From assembly GCF_000515215.1 (NCBI RefSeq), contig NZ_KI911557.1, positions 1,447,586-1,511,585 of the forward strand: DNA of 64,000 bases, in the 5' to 3' direction. Of the stretch, positions 1 to 6,840 are shown in pieces (within the stretch, counting starts at the first letter, position 1; every line of letters starts with the position of its first letter). Source of the stretch: Methylomonas sp. 11b (GTDB lineage: Bacteria; Pseudomonadota; Gammaproteobacteria; Methylococcales; Methylomonadaceae). The translations under genes and the position numbers were made by a program. The notes beneath the pieces are model-generated. The model was not told where the DNA came from. It searched no databases and saw only the letters and a list, made by a program, of their open reading frames with translations.

Positions 1-1026
1 GCTAACGGTGTTTGTAGCTACATTGAAGTTATAAATGCGGCTACGGCCATCTGTAGTATTGGCGTTGGTGTCAGAATCTGTAGTAGCAAAATAAATCAAC
101 TGATTGCCGCCCAAATTTTGAACTTCCAAATCTTCCGGACGGTTGTAGCCGGTAGCACTCACTGCTGTAGCTGAAGCGCGGCCATCGATATTTCCGTCTT
201 TAGCCAGAACAGAAACACCAGTTAACGCGCTACCGCTAGTGTTTGTGATAGCTTCCCAAGTAAAACCACCCGTAATAGCTGGACCGTTGTTACCTTCGAA
301 CTGGCTACCAGCACCCACTTTCATGGCGAAAGTTTGGCCTGCGGCGAAAAAGTCGTCGCCAGTGGTTGCTAACGGATTTGCTGACACGTATTTAAAAATC
401 GAACCGCCATTCAACTCGTCGATAAAATACATGCTGTTGCTGCTGTCGAAAGCCAGACCTTCGTGAGAAACGTGCGGTACCACAGAACGTTGAATGAAGT
501 TACCGCCATTGGCTGCTGCAGTCGTAGCGTTGGTCACTTCGAACAAACGACCTTTGCTGCTGTTTGCGCCCCAAGATTCTTCGGCAGTTAAATAACTACC
601 CCAAGGTGTCCAGCGTGACGCATCACCTGATACAAAGCCTTGAGTACCTGGTGCAACGATAGTAGTAGTGCGAGTATTGTAGTTGCTGTCTTGCAAATCG
701 ATACGTTGTACGCCACCGGTGCCAGTTTCAAACGGCATGAACAAATAACGACCCGCGTTAGCGCCGGTTTCGTTAGCAGTGATCATGTCCCAGTTGCCTG
801 AATTTGAGCCAGGTACCAAGGTGTTTTGCGTGGCACGATCAGCGATGGTGACTTGAGTAAAGCCTGGGTTTGACAAAGTAATTGGGGTTGCTTCGTTAGC
901 GGTCGGACCAGCCGAGCTTGTCAGCGGAGTAAAATTATCAAACCAAGTGTCTGCCGCGTGAGCGGTCAAAGGCGAAACAACAGAGGCTACTGCCGCTGCG
1001 ATCAGAGTTAATTTAAAAGCTTTCAT
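1..1026 (-). CDS. PhoX/DUF839-like secreted protein, 3' end outside window
   Basis: This reading frame starts at ATG 1024-1026 and stays open to the window edge, so 342 residues are visible and the C-terminus is missing. The first ~24 residues form a signal peptide (MKAFKLTLIAAAVASVV, then an AHA cleavage site). The mature part resembles the beta-propeller of PhoX/DUF839 alkaline phosphatases, with a Trp-Gly-rich segment near residues 140-155 and the segment VSHEGLAFD. Family members are exported Ca/Fe-dependent phosphomonoesterases. Whether this protein ends in a PEP-CTERM sorting tail, which would link it to the exosortase at 53847-55448, cannot be seen. Family assignment is from pattern recognition and the metal ligands were not verified. 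Confidence 0.6.
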   Translation of the reverse strand, partial: MKAFKLTLIAAAVASVVSPLTAHAADTWFDNFTPLTSSAGPTANEATPITLSNPGFTQVTIADRATQNTLVPGSNSGNWDMITANETGANAGRYLFMPFETGTGGVQRIDLQDSNYNTRTTTIVAPGTQGFVSGDASRWTPWGSYLTAEESWGANSSKGRLFEVTNATTAAANGGNFIQRSVVPHVSHEGLAFDSSNSMYFIDELNGGSIFKYVSANPLATTGDDFFAAGQTFAMKVGAGSQFEGNNGPAITGGFTWEAITNTSGSALTGVSVLAKDGNIDGRASATAVSATGYNRPEDLEVQNLGGNQLIYFATTDSDTNANTTDGRSRIYNFNVATNTVS

Positions 1027-1457
1027 AAAATAAACATTCCTAAAGCAAAGTCGGTTAATTGTTTTTGGTCTTCCGCAAAAATCTGCCTCACAGAATTTGC
1101 AGAAAGAATGTTAACCAGCGCTCAAGAAATTAAAGTTGCAGTTCTGTTAAGTTTTCGTGACATGTAATACGCCTCTAGAACCCAGCTTGCCGCGACTAAA
1201 ATCAACTTATCTACTCTCGCTTGCAGCCCCCCTGCCTTCAACCTAGCAAATATCCAATCCCCAACGATACCCGTCGACAAAAGCCATGCACATCAGGGAC
1301 TCAGCATGGCAATTAGGCAACAAGACGCTCGATAGCGGATATTTGCAATCCTGTCTCTACCAAAAGTTTGGCGTAACAAAACCAGTACTGATTCTTAAGC
1401 TTTAGAGCAATAAGGTCGCGGTCGAAAACTGGGCGCGAATGTCACAGAAGACAGAGC
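1027..1457. other. intergenic region with no gene seen
   Basis: This stretch between the PhoX-like start and the IS3-type element carries no convincing reading frame and no remnant of an integrase or tRNA that would mark a further member of the tandem array. It presumably holds the promoter of the minus-strand PhoX-like gene. Confidence 0.5.
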
Positions 1458-1529
1458 TGGCCCCGAAAAATTGAACAGCCGGTTAAGTGAAAATCCCTGC
1501 TACTTTTGAACGTCCGTAAGGACAAAACA

Positions 1530-1847
1530 ATGGAGCAGAAGATGTCCAAAAAACCGAGAAGAAAACATTCGCCGGCCTTCAAGGCCAAAGTCGCCTTGGC
1601 CGCTTTGACGGGTGATAAAACCCTGGCGCAGTTGACCCAGGAGTTTGAGATTCATCAAAACCAGATTGTCGACTGGAAGAAACAGCTGACCGAACGGGCT
1701 GCCGAGGTGTTTGGGAAACCCGCGGAGCCCGAATCACCGCCAGTCGACCTGCTAGCCCTGCATGCGAAAATCGGCCAACTGACCTTGGAAAACGATTTTT
1801 TAGGGAACGCGCTCACCAAGGCGGGATTGCTGAGCGCAAAACGATGA
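1530..1847 (+). CDS. IS3-family transposase OrfA (HTH subunit)
   Basis: This is a 105-residue protein with a basic N-terminus (KKPRRKHSPAFKAKVALAAL) typical of the HTH_Tnp_1 domain, followed by a leucine-rich coiled segment that pairs OrfA with OrfB. The ATG at 1530 is chosen over an upstream TTG because a Shine-Dalgarno-like aagga lies 7 bases before it. Its TGA stop overlaps the ATG of OrfB as ATGA, so OrfB would be translationally coupled. It binds the terminal repeats during transposition. OrfA itself looks intact. Confidence 0.85.
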   Translation: MEQKMSKKPRRKHSPAFKAKVALAALTGDKTLAQLTQEFEIHQNQIVDWKKQLTERAAEVFGKPAEPESPPVDLLALHAKIGQLTLENDFLGNALTKAGLLSAKR

Positions 1848-2691
1848 TAGACCGTGAATCCAAACTGTCGATTGGCCAGCAAGCGCACCTGTTGGGGATC
1901 AGTCGAGGTAGCGTTTACTACCTGCCCAAGCCGTTATCAGCGCGCGATCTGGACATCATGAAACGCCTGGATCGATTGCACATGAAACATCCCTTCATGG
2001 GCGCCCGGCAATTGCGAGATCAGTTGAATGAACAAGGGATCACCACTGGCCGTAAGCATGTGAAAACCTTGATACCCACAGGGCACAAGTGAAGCGGATG
2101 GGCATCGAAGCCGTGTATTGCAAGCCTAATACGAGCAAGAAAACGCCAGGGCACGAAATCTTTCCCTACTTGCTGCGCGGCATGACCATCAACCGAGCCA
2201 ATCAGGTTTGGGCCCTGGATACGACCTATATTCCGATGGCAAAAGGCTTTGTTTACCTGACTGCGGTTGTGGATTGGGCCAGTCGGAAGGTCTTGGCAGC
2301 CAAGGTCGCGATTACACTGGAAGCCTGTCATGCCGTCGATGTGCTGGAACAGGCGTTTCGGCTGTATGGTAAACCGGAGATCGTTAATACCGACCAGGGT
2401 AGCCAATTCACCGCCAAGGCGTTTGTCGATGCCGTGAAAAATCAGGGTTGCCAGTTGAGCATGGACGGACGGGGCGCCTGGCGAGATAATGTTTTCGTCG
2501 AGCGATTGTGGCGATCGGTCAAATACGAGCGGGTTTACCTACATGCGTACGATTCCGTCGGCCAAGCCAGAGCCTCGATTCTGGATTATTTCGAGTGGTA
2601 TAACCACAAGCGACCCCATTCCAGCTTGAACCGAAAAAAGCCTCATCAGGCCTATACCGATTTGCTGCCACCGGTCAAAATGGCAGCCTAA
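1844..2691 (+). pseudogene. IS3-family transposase OrfB, frameshifted by a 17-bp insertion
   Basis: The rve-type DDE integrase subunit is encoded in two frames, 1844-2092 and 2089-2691. The first part ends KHVKTL and the second resumes KRMGIEAVYCKPNTSK. Removing 17 bases at 2074-2090 (ACCCACAGGGCACAAGT) restores one frame reading KHVKTLMKRMGIEAVY, as expected for the family. The DDE residues are in the second part: LDTTYI, NTDQGSQF and NVFVERLWRSVKYE. The insertion makes an early stop, so a full OrfB is unlikely without frameshifting. The insertion model comes from family knowledge and was not aligned to an intact copy. Confidence 0.85.
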
Positions 2692-2753
2692 CCAACAGCA
2701 GGGATTTCACTTTAATTTTGGGAATTGCTGTTTAAAGGTTTGGGGCCACCTCT

Positions 2754-2850
2754 ATAAAAAAGGGAATCAATGATGTTATATGTCATTGATTCCCTTAATT
2801 AAATATGGAGCTGGCGATGGGACTCGAACCCGCGACCGGCTGATTACAAA
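2754..2850. repeat. 97-bp direct repeat copy 1: integrase terminator plus tRNA-Thr 3' end (att)
   Basis: This is identical base for base to 6466-6562. The first part is a hairpin (2760-2796, arms AAGGGAATCAATGA and TCATTGATTCCCTT) that follows the integrase remnant in the other copy. The last 48 bases (2803-2850) equal the 3' end of the tRNA-Thr gene at 14074-14121. It is an attachment-site scar. Because the terminator is repeated too, an integrase of the same type once lay to the left, where the IS3 element now is. Confidence 0.9.
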
Positions 2851-2957
2851 GCCTGACAATAAAGGCGATAACCTTGTATATCAATAACTTGCCGGCTTCG
2901 CTTATACCAAACCTACCCCATTCATACTTAAGTTGCAGGACTCGAACAACATGCGCT

Positions 2958-2974
2958 GGTACAATTTTGGTACA
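2958..2974. promoter_or_regulatory. putative integrase arm-type site, left end of A
   Basis: GGTACAATTTTGGTACA is two GGTACA hexamers with an 11-bp period. It begins 108 bases after the end of the att core, exactly the distance found at 6670 in element B. Position and period suggest an integrase arm-binding site. Confidence 0.5.
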
Positions 2975-3086
2975 GTGCACAACCACTGGATTAGCGCTGT
3001 CATTGATTCGACAGAAGGCAGATGCCGACCCATAGTTGACATTCGAACCCTTATGCTCAATGTCAGGAGGGCTTGAATTAGCAGTC

Positions 3087-3209
3087 ATTCAACGTAAAGG
3101 TAAGGGGCGCGCCGCTCCAAGAAGCCGAGCGAAGCCGCAGAACCTGATTAAAAAGCCAACCTTCAAAACCGCATCAGAGCGGCGCGTCCCTTTGACCGTT
3201 TTGTTAGGC
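3087..3209. repeat. attC-like imperfect palindrome
   Basis: The site starts with ATTCAAC (fits RYYYAAC) and ends with GTTAGGC (fits GTTRRRY). Between them are long complementary arms: GGGGCGCGCCGCTC near 3104-3117 pairs with GAGCGGCGCGTCCC near 3177-3190, with a ~60-bp centre. This is the architecture of integron attC sites. Either strand would satisfy the end consensus, so orientation is unclear. No integron integrase or second site was recognised, so another palindromic repeat family remains possible. Confidence 0.4.
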
Positions 3210-3305
3210 CGAGGATAACGCCCAAGGAAGGCCAACCTGCCGCTAAAAAAACATTTTGAATCACGGTTTAGGAGCCGATTTAATGGCCCAAACAAAAACA
3301 GCCAT

Positions 3306-3383
3306 GTAGGATACGCACCGGGTACCTTTCGAAGGCTTGACTCATCGGAAAGCGTTGAAAATGGTACGCGGTGCGTACCCTAC
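3306..3383. repeat. dispersed palindromic repeat with 21-bp arms
   Basis: The left arm (3306-3326) GTAGGATACGCACCGGGTAC+C and the right arm (3363-3383) are inverted copies with two mismatches, around a 36-bp centre. It resembles the dispersed 'GTAGGGTACGCACCG' inverted repeats of many proteobacterial genomes. It contains no gene. Confidence 0.6.
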
Positions 3384-3476
3384 GCGGCTTACACGTCCGC
3401 AGAACCGAAGTGGCGGGCCAGGTTTGCTGCAGCGGATGGTTCGGCCTACTCGCCGACCCTGCCCGCGGCGATCCCC

Positions 3477-4133
3477 TCACTGGAGATTGCCGCGGGCATC
3501 GTACCACTGAATGTGATCGAGTTGTGCCAATACCGGCGTTTTGTCGGGACCTGCCTTGAAAACGGAGGCCGTCCCCGAAGTCGCCGATGATGCAGTCGCG
3601 AAGGCACCTGGCCATCCGCCGACCAAGATGCTGTAGTAACCCTTCATACCAAGGCCCTTGGCGAGGATCGATGCAAGGCACTCGCCTGCCTTGTTGCTTA
3701 TCAACTCGAGGTTCTTCGCGGCGACTCGGGTTGAGGCGGCCTTGGATGGGACGCTGGACTGCTCGGAACCTGACAGATCTGCGTTACCTTCCGCGGACGT
3801 GATGCTCGACATCCCGCCCCCATAGCACGTGATTAGCAAGATACTCTGATGCGTCTTTGGTAGGCCATCAGTCGCGAGCAGATCAGCCAAACTGCTTGCC
3901 GGCAGGCGGACGCGGCCGGTAGCGCCGACCATGGAGATGTTGGCACTCCCCACGCCGCCGTGTCCAGAGATGATCAGGAGGTCATCGTCATTGACGGGCG
4001 CGAGACATTTCTCGGTGGAACGTTCTGCCAGTTCGAATTCGAGGCCGACTTTCTTGAATCCCTTGACATCGTTCTTCAGGACACTATCTTCTTCCCAGTT
4101 CGTAAATGGGAAGTACAGGTAAATTCTTGGCAC
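3477..4133 (-). CDS. small caspase-fold-like (clan CD) putative protease
   Basis: This 218-residue protein starts at GTG 4131-4133, with a strong GGAGG 5 bases upstream and no nearby ATG alternative. Two short motifs suggest a caspase-like His-Cys dyad: NDDDLLIISGHGG around residues 48-60 (a beta strand ending in His-Gly) and SILLITCYGGG around residues 96-106 (a beta strand ending in Cys). The remainder is Ala/Ser-rich and ends in LDHIQWYDARGNLQ. No signal peptide or membrane segment is seen, and no fused sensor or gasdermin-like gene is adjacent. Clan CD proteases (caspases, CHAT, gingipains) cleave proteins, sometimes in abortive defence. The assignment rests on motif spacing only. It sits in a mobile interval. 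Confidence 0.5.
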   Translation of the reverse strand: MPRIYLYFPFTNWEEDSVLKNDVKGFKKVGLEFELAERSTEKCLAPVNDDDLLIISGHGGVGSANISMVGATGRVRLPASSLADLLATDGLPKTHQSILLITCYGGGMSSITSAEGNADLSGSEQSSVPSKAASTRVAAKNLELISNKAGECLASILAKGLGMKGYYSILVGGWPGAFATASSATSGTASVFKAGPDKTPVLAQLDHIQWYDARGNLQ

Positions 4134-4617
4134 TTATATCCTCCTCTGTTGCTCAGGACATTAGGGACCTCCGCCGATTGAGGACGATCCTGGAATCGGA
4201 CGTACTTCAGCGACATGTGGCTGAACTAGTTATTAAGCTGTCAACAGTATATCTACCACTAAACTTGGGTCGCAACAATAAATTTGTGAACTACAAGGAT
4301 TTTTCCCCTCCGTATATCATCCAAACTGAAGCAATAGGTGAAATTGGAGGGTGTCATGTTGACTGTTCCCGCATCCCTGAGTCAGACGTTCAACACCCAA
4401 ACGGCGCTCAGTGTGACGATTAAAGAAGCTAAAAGCCCGCTGAATTTTTGACCCAATTCAAATCGTTGGCGGTCATGAGCCAGTTTGCAGTCGTTGACAA
4501 AGGACTGTCCTGTGTCAGGAATTGGCCGTAGTTGCTCTGCCAGGCGAGATAAATCGTTTAGCCTGTAGGTGTCTACTATCGGGTTTCGCCTAACCGACGC
4601 TAACGATTTGTAACCGC
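4134..4617. other. intergenic region in interval A
   Basis: There is no supported gene over 484 bases. The right part (4134-4150) supplies the ribosome-binding site of the caspase-like gene. A plus-strand open frame at 4106-4423 lies partly antisense to it and has no recognisable features. Confidence 0.4.
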
Positions 4618-4920
4618 TTATTTCTTGCGCTTTTCAATCAGGCTGTTACGTTGCTCTAACCATAAAACGCTTGCAGCCTGTTCGGTAATGCTGCCGTCCT
4701 GTACCAATTGGCATAAGCCTAAATAATGCGCGTAAAGGTTGATGATGCCTTCATCATCGGGGTAGTGTTTAAATAGGTCTCGCTGCTTTTGGTCACTCGC
4801 TGAATTGCAGAATTCGCCTGGGACCGGAAGAAAATCAAATCTGTCACCATCGCCTATGGCTGCAAGGCCCGTTGTTACAAACAGTAATAGCGTTGTAAAT
4901 AAAACTTCTCTAACGACCAT
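4618..4920 (-). CDS. small exported protein of unknown function
   Basis: This 100-residue product has a clear N-terminal signal peptide (MVVREVLFTTLLLFVTTGLAA), then an acidic mature part with two cysteines (EFCNSAS and LGLCQLV) that could form a disulfide, and a basic tail ending IEKRKK. I do not recognise a family. It lies 51 bp downstream of the IHF-like gene on the same strand and might be co-transcribed with it. Confidence 0.55.
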   Translation of the reverse strand: MVVREVLFTTLLLFVTTGLAAIGDGDRFDFLPVPGEFCNSASDQKQRDLFKHYPDDEGIINLYAHYLGLCQLVQDGSITEQAASVLWLEQRNSLIEKRKK

Positions 4921-4971
4921 AAATAACTCCGGTGTTATGCGATTGCCGCAAAGTCCATCAGCTAGTAACGT

Positions 4972-5274
4972 TTAGCGCATTGTCGAAGTAAGTCGCGAGG
5001 CATCCACTTTCTGGCGCAGATCGAGTCCTGGCTTGAAATGCAGTGCTGCTCGTTGCGGGACGCTGACCCTCTCACCGGTTTTGGGATTACGCCCGGTGCG
5101 TGGGTCACGTCGAACCATTGAAAATCCACCGAAGCCACGAATTTCAATCCTTTCGCCATTGGCTAAAGTGGTCGTCAATACATCCAGAATATTGTTAATC
5201 GCTAGCTCGACATCTGTTTGCAGCAGATGGGGTTGTTTATCGGAAATGGCGGCAATCAGTTCGGATTTGGTCAT
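4972..5274 (-). CDS. ihfB: integration host factor beta-type DNA-bending protein
   Basis: This 100-residue member of the HU/IHF family begins MTKSELIAAISDKQPHL, as IHF-beta does, and carries GERIEIRGFGGFS and the DNA-intercalating beta-arm RDPRTGRNPKTGE, ending with HFKPGLDLRQKV. IHF bends DNA at specific sites as an alpha-beta dimer and assists tyrosine recombinases. Placement inside an integrative interval, away from rpsA where ihfB normally lies, suggests an accessory paralogue. No alpha subunit is nearby. Possible operator palindrome 5400-5422 lies upstream. Confidence 0.8.
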   Translation of the reverse strand: MTKSELIAAISDKQPHLLQTDVELAINNILDVLTTTLANGERIEIRGFGGFSMVRRDPRTGRNPKTGERVSVPQRAALHFKPGLDLRQKVDASRLTSTMR

Positions 5275-5399
5275 GGTAGTTCGTTAGTGAACTAGGGCAG
5301 TAACGGCGTAAGTCATTCAGTATAGACAGCTAATTATTGTAATACTGCTGTGCTTCTTGCAAAAGCCCATCTGTATTGTTTCCATAAAATAAACAAATA

Positions 5400-5422
5400 A
5401 AACAATAAATACCTTATTGTTT
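5400..5422. promoter_or_regulatory. AT-rich inverted repeat, possible operator
   Basis: AAACAATAA and TTATTGTTT are perfect 9-bp arms around ATACC, in the AT-rich space between the divergent IHF-like gene and the small membrane protein gene. The position fits an operator or IHF/HU-responsive control site, which is inference. Confidence 0.4.
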
Positions 5423-5489
5423 ATTAATTGAATAGGTATATAGTTAAGTCGTACTTACAAAGCGACCAAACACAGACAAGGTGAACCAG

Positions 5490-5651
5490 ATGAATACTTC
5501 AAAAAGCTTACACAAAGATGTAATGACCGGATTGTTTTTTGCAACCGGTGTACTGAGCTTTATGTCAGGTCAGTTTATCCTCTCCACGCTGTTGTTTGGT
5601 GCCGCATCGTTAGCTAGTAATCTGAACTTGGCGATGCCTGCTCGTATTTAA
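5490..5651 (+). CDS. small membrane protein, 53 residues
   Basis: The frame starts at ATG 5490, preceded by aaggtgaacc. The product MNTSKSLHKDVMTGLFFATG... has one hydrophobic stretch from about residue 13 to 43 (GLFFATGVLSFMSGQFILSTL and following alanines), long enough for one or two membrane passes. It is followed by a terminator at 5707-5742, which supports it being an expressed unit. No family is recognised. Confidence 0.5.
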   Translation: MNTSKSLHKDVMTGLFFATGVLSFMSGQFILSTLLFGAASLASNLNLAMPARI

Positions 5652-5706
5652 TTTTTGTAACCTCCCTCGTTGTACTTCGCGGCTCCTCCTAGCCGCAACA
5701 CTCAAT

Positions 5707-5742
5707 AGCCTCTACAGCTAATTACTGTAGGGGCTTTTTTTG
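5707..5742 (+). terminator. rho-independent terminator
   Basis: AGCCTCTACAG and CTGTAGGGGCT form a stem followed by TTTTTTT, 55 bp after the stop of the small membrane protein gene. Confidence 0.85.
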
Positions 5743-5839
5743 TGTCTGCTAGAATCAGTGGCAACCCATTTTAAATAACGATTAGACCCACAGTCGCCAA
5801 TGGACCAGCGCAGAATAAATCACGTAACGGCCACGTTGA

Positions 5840-6460
5840 CTAAAAGGGCAGAAGCCGCGTGAATTGCTGTTGCCGACCCAGGCCAAACAGGCATTAAAGC
5901 GCTGGTTGCATGGACGCGGAGGAATGCCGGGGCCGTTGTTTTGCCAATTGGCGAAAACCCAGCGCTGTTCTGATCAAGATCATGTCCAGCGAAACCGAAG
6001 CCGTCAGGGTTGTTTACCGACCGAACCGATCAACGCCCATCAAGTGTATGCACTGCTCAGGCGGCGTTGCCGGCAGGCGAAGCTCAAGCCCTGTTCACCG
6101 CACGATTTACGTCGCACGTTTATCAGCAAGTTGTTGGAACAAGGTGTGGACTTTAACACTACTCGGCAATTGGCCGGCCATGAGCACTTGCAAACCACGG
6201 CCTTGTATGACCGCCGCACAGTGAAAACGCAACGACAACGCGTGGGTTTGCAACAGGTCAGAATTCACGACCTGAAGCACACCTTCGGGCGACGTTTAAG
6301 GGCGGCGAATGTATCGTTTGAAGACCGGCAGGATTTGTTGGGTCATAAATCCAGCCGTATCACCGATCACTATTCGTCGGCAGAACTAGCCAACTTGATC
6401 GCTGCGGCGGAAAAAGTCTGCATAACCAAGTCACGCAAAATTCACGCAACGGAAAATTAG
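5840..6460 (+). pseudogene. chimeric tyrosine recombinase remnant with two catalytic C-termini
   Basis: An in-frame stop (TGA 5837-5839) precedes the open frame, so the N-terminal half is gone; the first possible start is TTG 5864. The first ~125 residues are the catalytic end of a XerC-like recombinase: HDLRRTF, LAGHEHLQTTALYDRR (Arg, His and Tyr all present). Without a break the frame then enters a second, different recombinase end: VRIHDLKHTFGRRLRA, LLGHKSSRITDHYS. Two catalytic ends in one chain point to a deletion that fused two integrase genes. It lies directly before the hairpin and att copy 2, where a tRNA-targeting integrase would end. An active enzyme is unlikely. Confidence 0.8.
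6432..6448. promoter_or_regulatory. putative integrase arm-type site, right end of A
   Basis: CACGCAAAATTCACGCA has two CACGCA hexamers with an 11-bp period, inside the last codons of the recombinase remnant. The hexamer differs from the GGTACA pair at the left end of this interval. Confidence 0.4.
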
Positions 6461-6465
6461 GGGCA

Positions 6466-6562
6466 ATAAAAAAGGGAATCAATGATGTTATATGTCATTG
6501 ATTCCCTTAATTAAATATGGAGCTGGCGATGGGACTCGAACCCGCGACCGGCTGATTACAAA
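6466..6562. repeat. 97-bp direct repeat copy 2: integrase terminator plus tRNA-Thr 3' end (att)
   Basis: This is identical to 2754-2850. A hairpin terminator (6472-6508) follows the recombinase remnant, then 6515-6562 matches the tRNA-Thr 3' end at 14074-14121. It marks the junction between interval A and element B. Confidence 0.92.
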
Positions 6563-6669
6563 CCAAAGGCGAAATTTGTAAATCTTTAAAAATCAACCAT
6601 CTAAAGCGCTTGCCATTGTTATTCCATAGTTGAATTATCAAACACTTGCAAATCAATATACATACAAGT

Positions 6670-6686
6670 GACACAAATCTGACACA
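6670..6686. promoter_or_regulatory. putative integrase arm-type site, left end of B
   Basis: GACACAAATCTGACACA has two GACACA hexamers with an 11-bp period. It starts 108 bases after the att core end, as in interval A, and closely matches the site inside the end of the integrase gene at 14002-14018. Confidence 0.6.
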
Positions 6687-6840
6687 GCTACAGAACTAGC
6701 TAATCTAGTCCCGTTTTTCGTTTCCATCTAATAAGAATCCATAATTCTTTGGATCCTGCTCGCCCAGAGTTTAGTAACACTTTCACATGGGGAATAAAGC
6801 TTGGTTACTGAACTCCAATGTTTATACCTCTTGTTCTATT

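Larger units (their letters stand above)
1458..2748 (+). mobile_element. IS3-family insertion sequence, transposase broken
   Basis: The ends are imperfect terminal inverted repeats: the left end reads TGGCCCCGAAAAATTGAACA and the reverse complement of the right end starts TGGCCCCAAACCTTTAAACA. Both ends also share an inner GTGAAA(A)TCCCTGCT block. The element is 1291 bp with two overlapping transposase genes. No clear short target duplication is visible (agagc before, cctct after). Its right end lies 5 bp from the 97-bp att repeat at 2754, so it probably replaced part of another integrative element. Confidence 0.85.
2851..3476. other. gene-poor left end of interval A
   Basis: No convincing gene is seen here. 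The stretch holds a putative integrase arm site (2958-2974), an attC-like palindrome (3087-3209) and a palindromic dispersed repeat (3306-3383). Short open frames across it are created by the palindromes and have no recognisable domains. Confidence 0.5.
2851..6514. mobile_element. decayed integrative interval A between two tRNA-Thr att copies
   Basis: The interval is bounded by att copies at 2803-2850 and 6515-6562. It contains an attC-like palindrome, a caspase-like gene, a small secreted protein, an IHF-beta paralogue, a small membrane protein and a recombinase remnant next to the right att. There is no replication gene. The putative arm sites at the two ends differ (GGTACA pair at left, CACGCA pair at right), so it is probably the fused remains of more than one element. 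Boundaries are seen directly; the history is inferred. Confidence 0.7.

Noticed and set aside
1100..1170. Possible Pho box before the PhoX-like gene (TGTCACGAAAACTTAACA on the minus strand)
   Set aside because: Only a weak match to the two CTGTCAT-type repeats; not enough to call.
3036..3218. Short plus-strand open frame across the attC-like palindrome
   Set aside because: Created by the palindrome; no ribosome-binding site or recognisable product.
4106..4423. 105-residue plus-strand open frame beside the caspase-like gene
   Set aside because: Partly antisense to that gene, with no domain and atypical composition.
4480..4610. GCCTAAC near 4587 as a second integron-type site
   Set aside because: No complementary arms of attC type are found around it.
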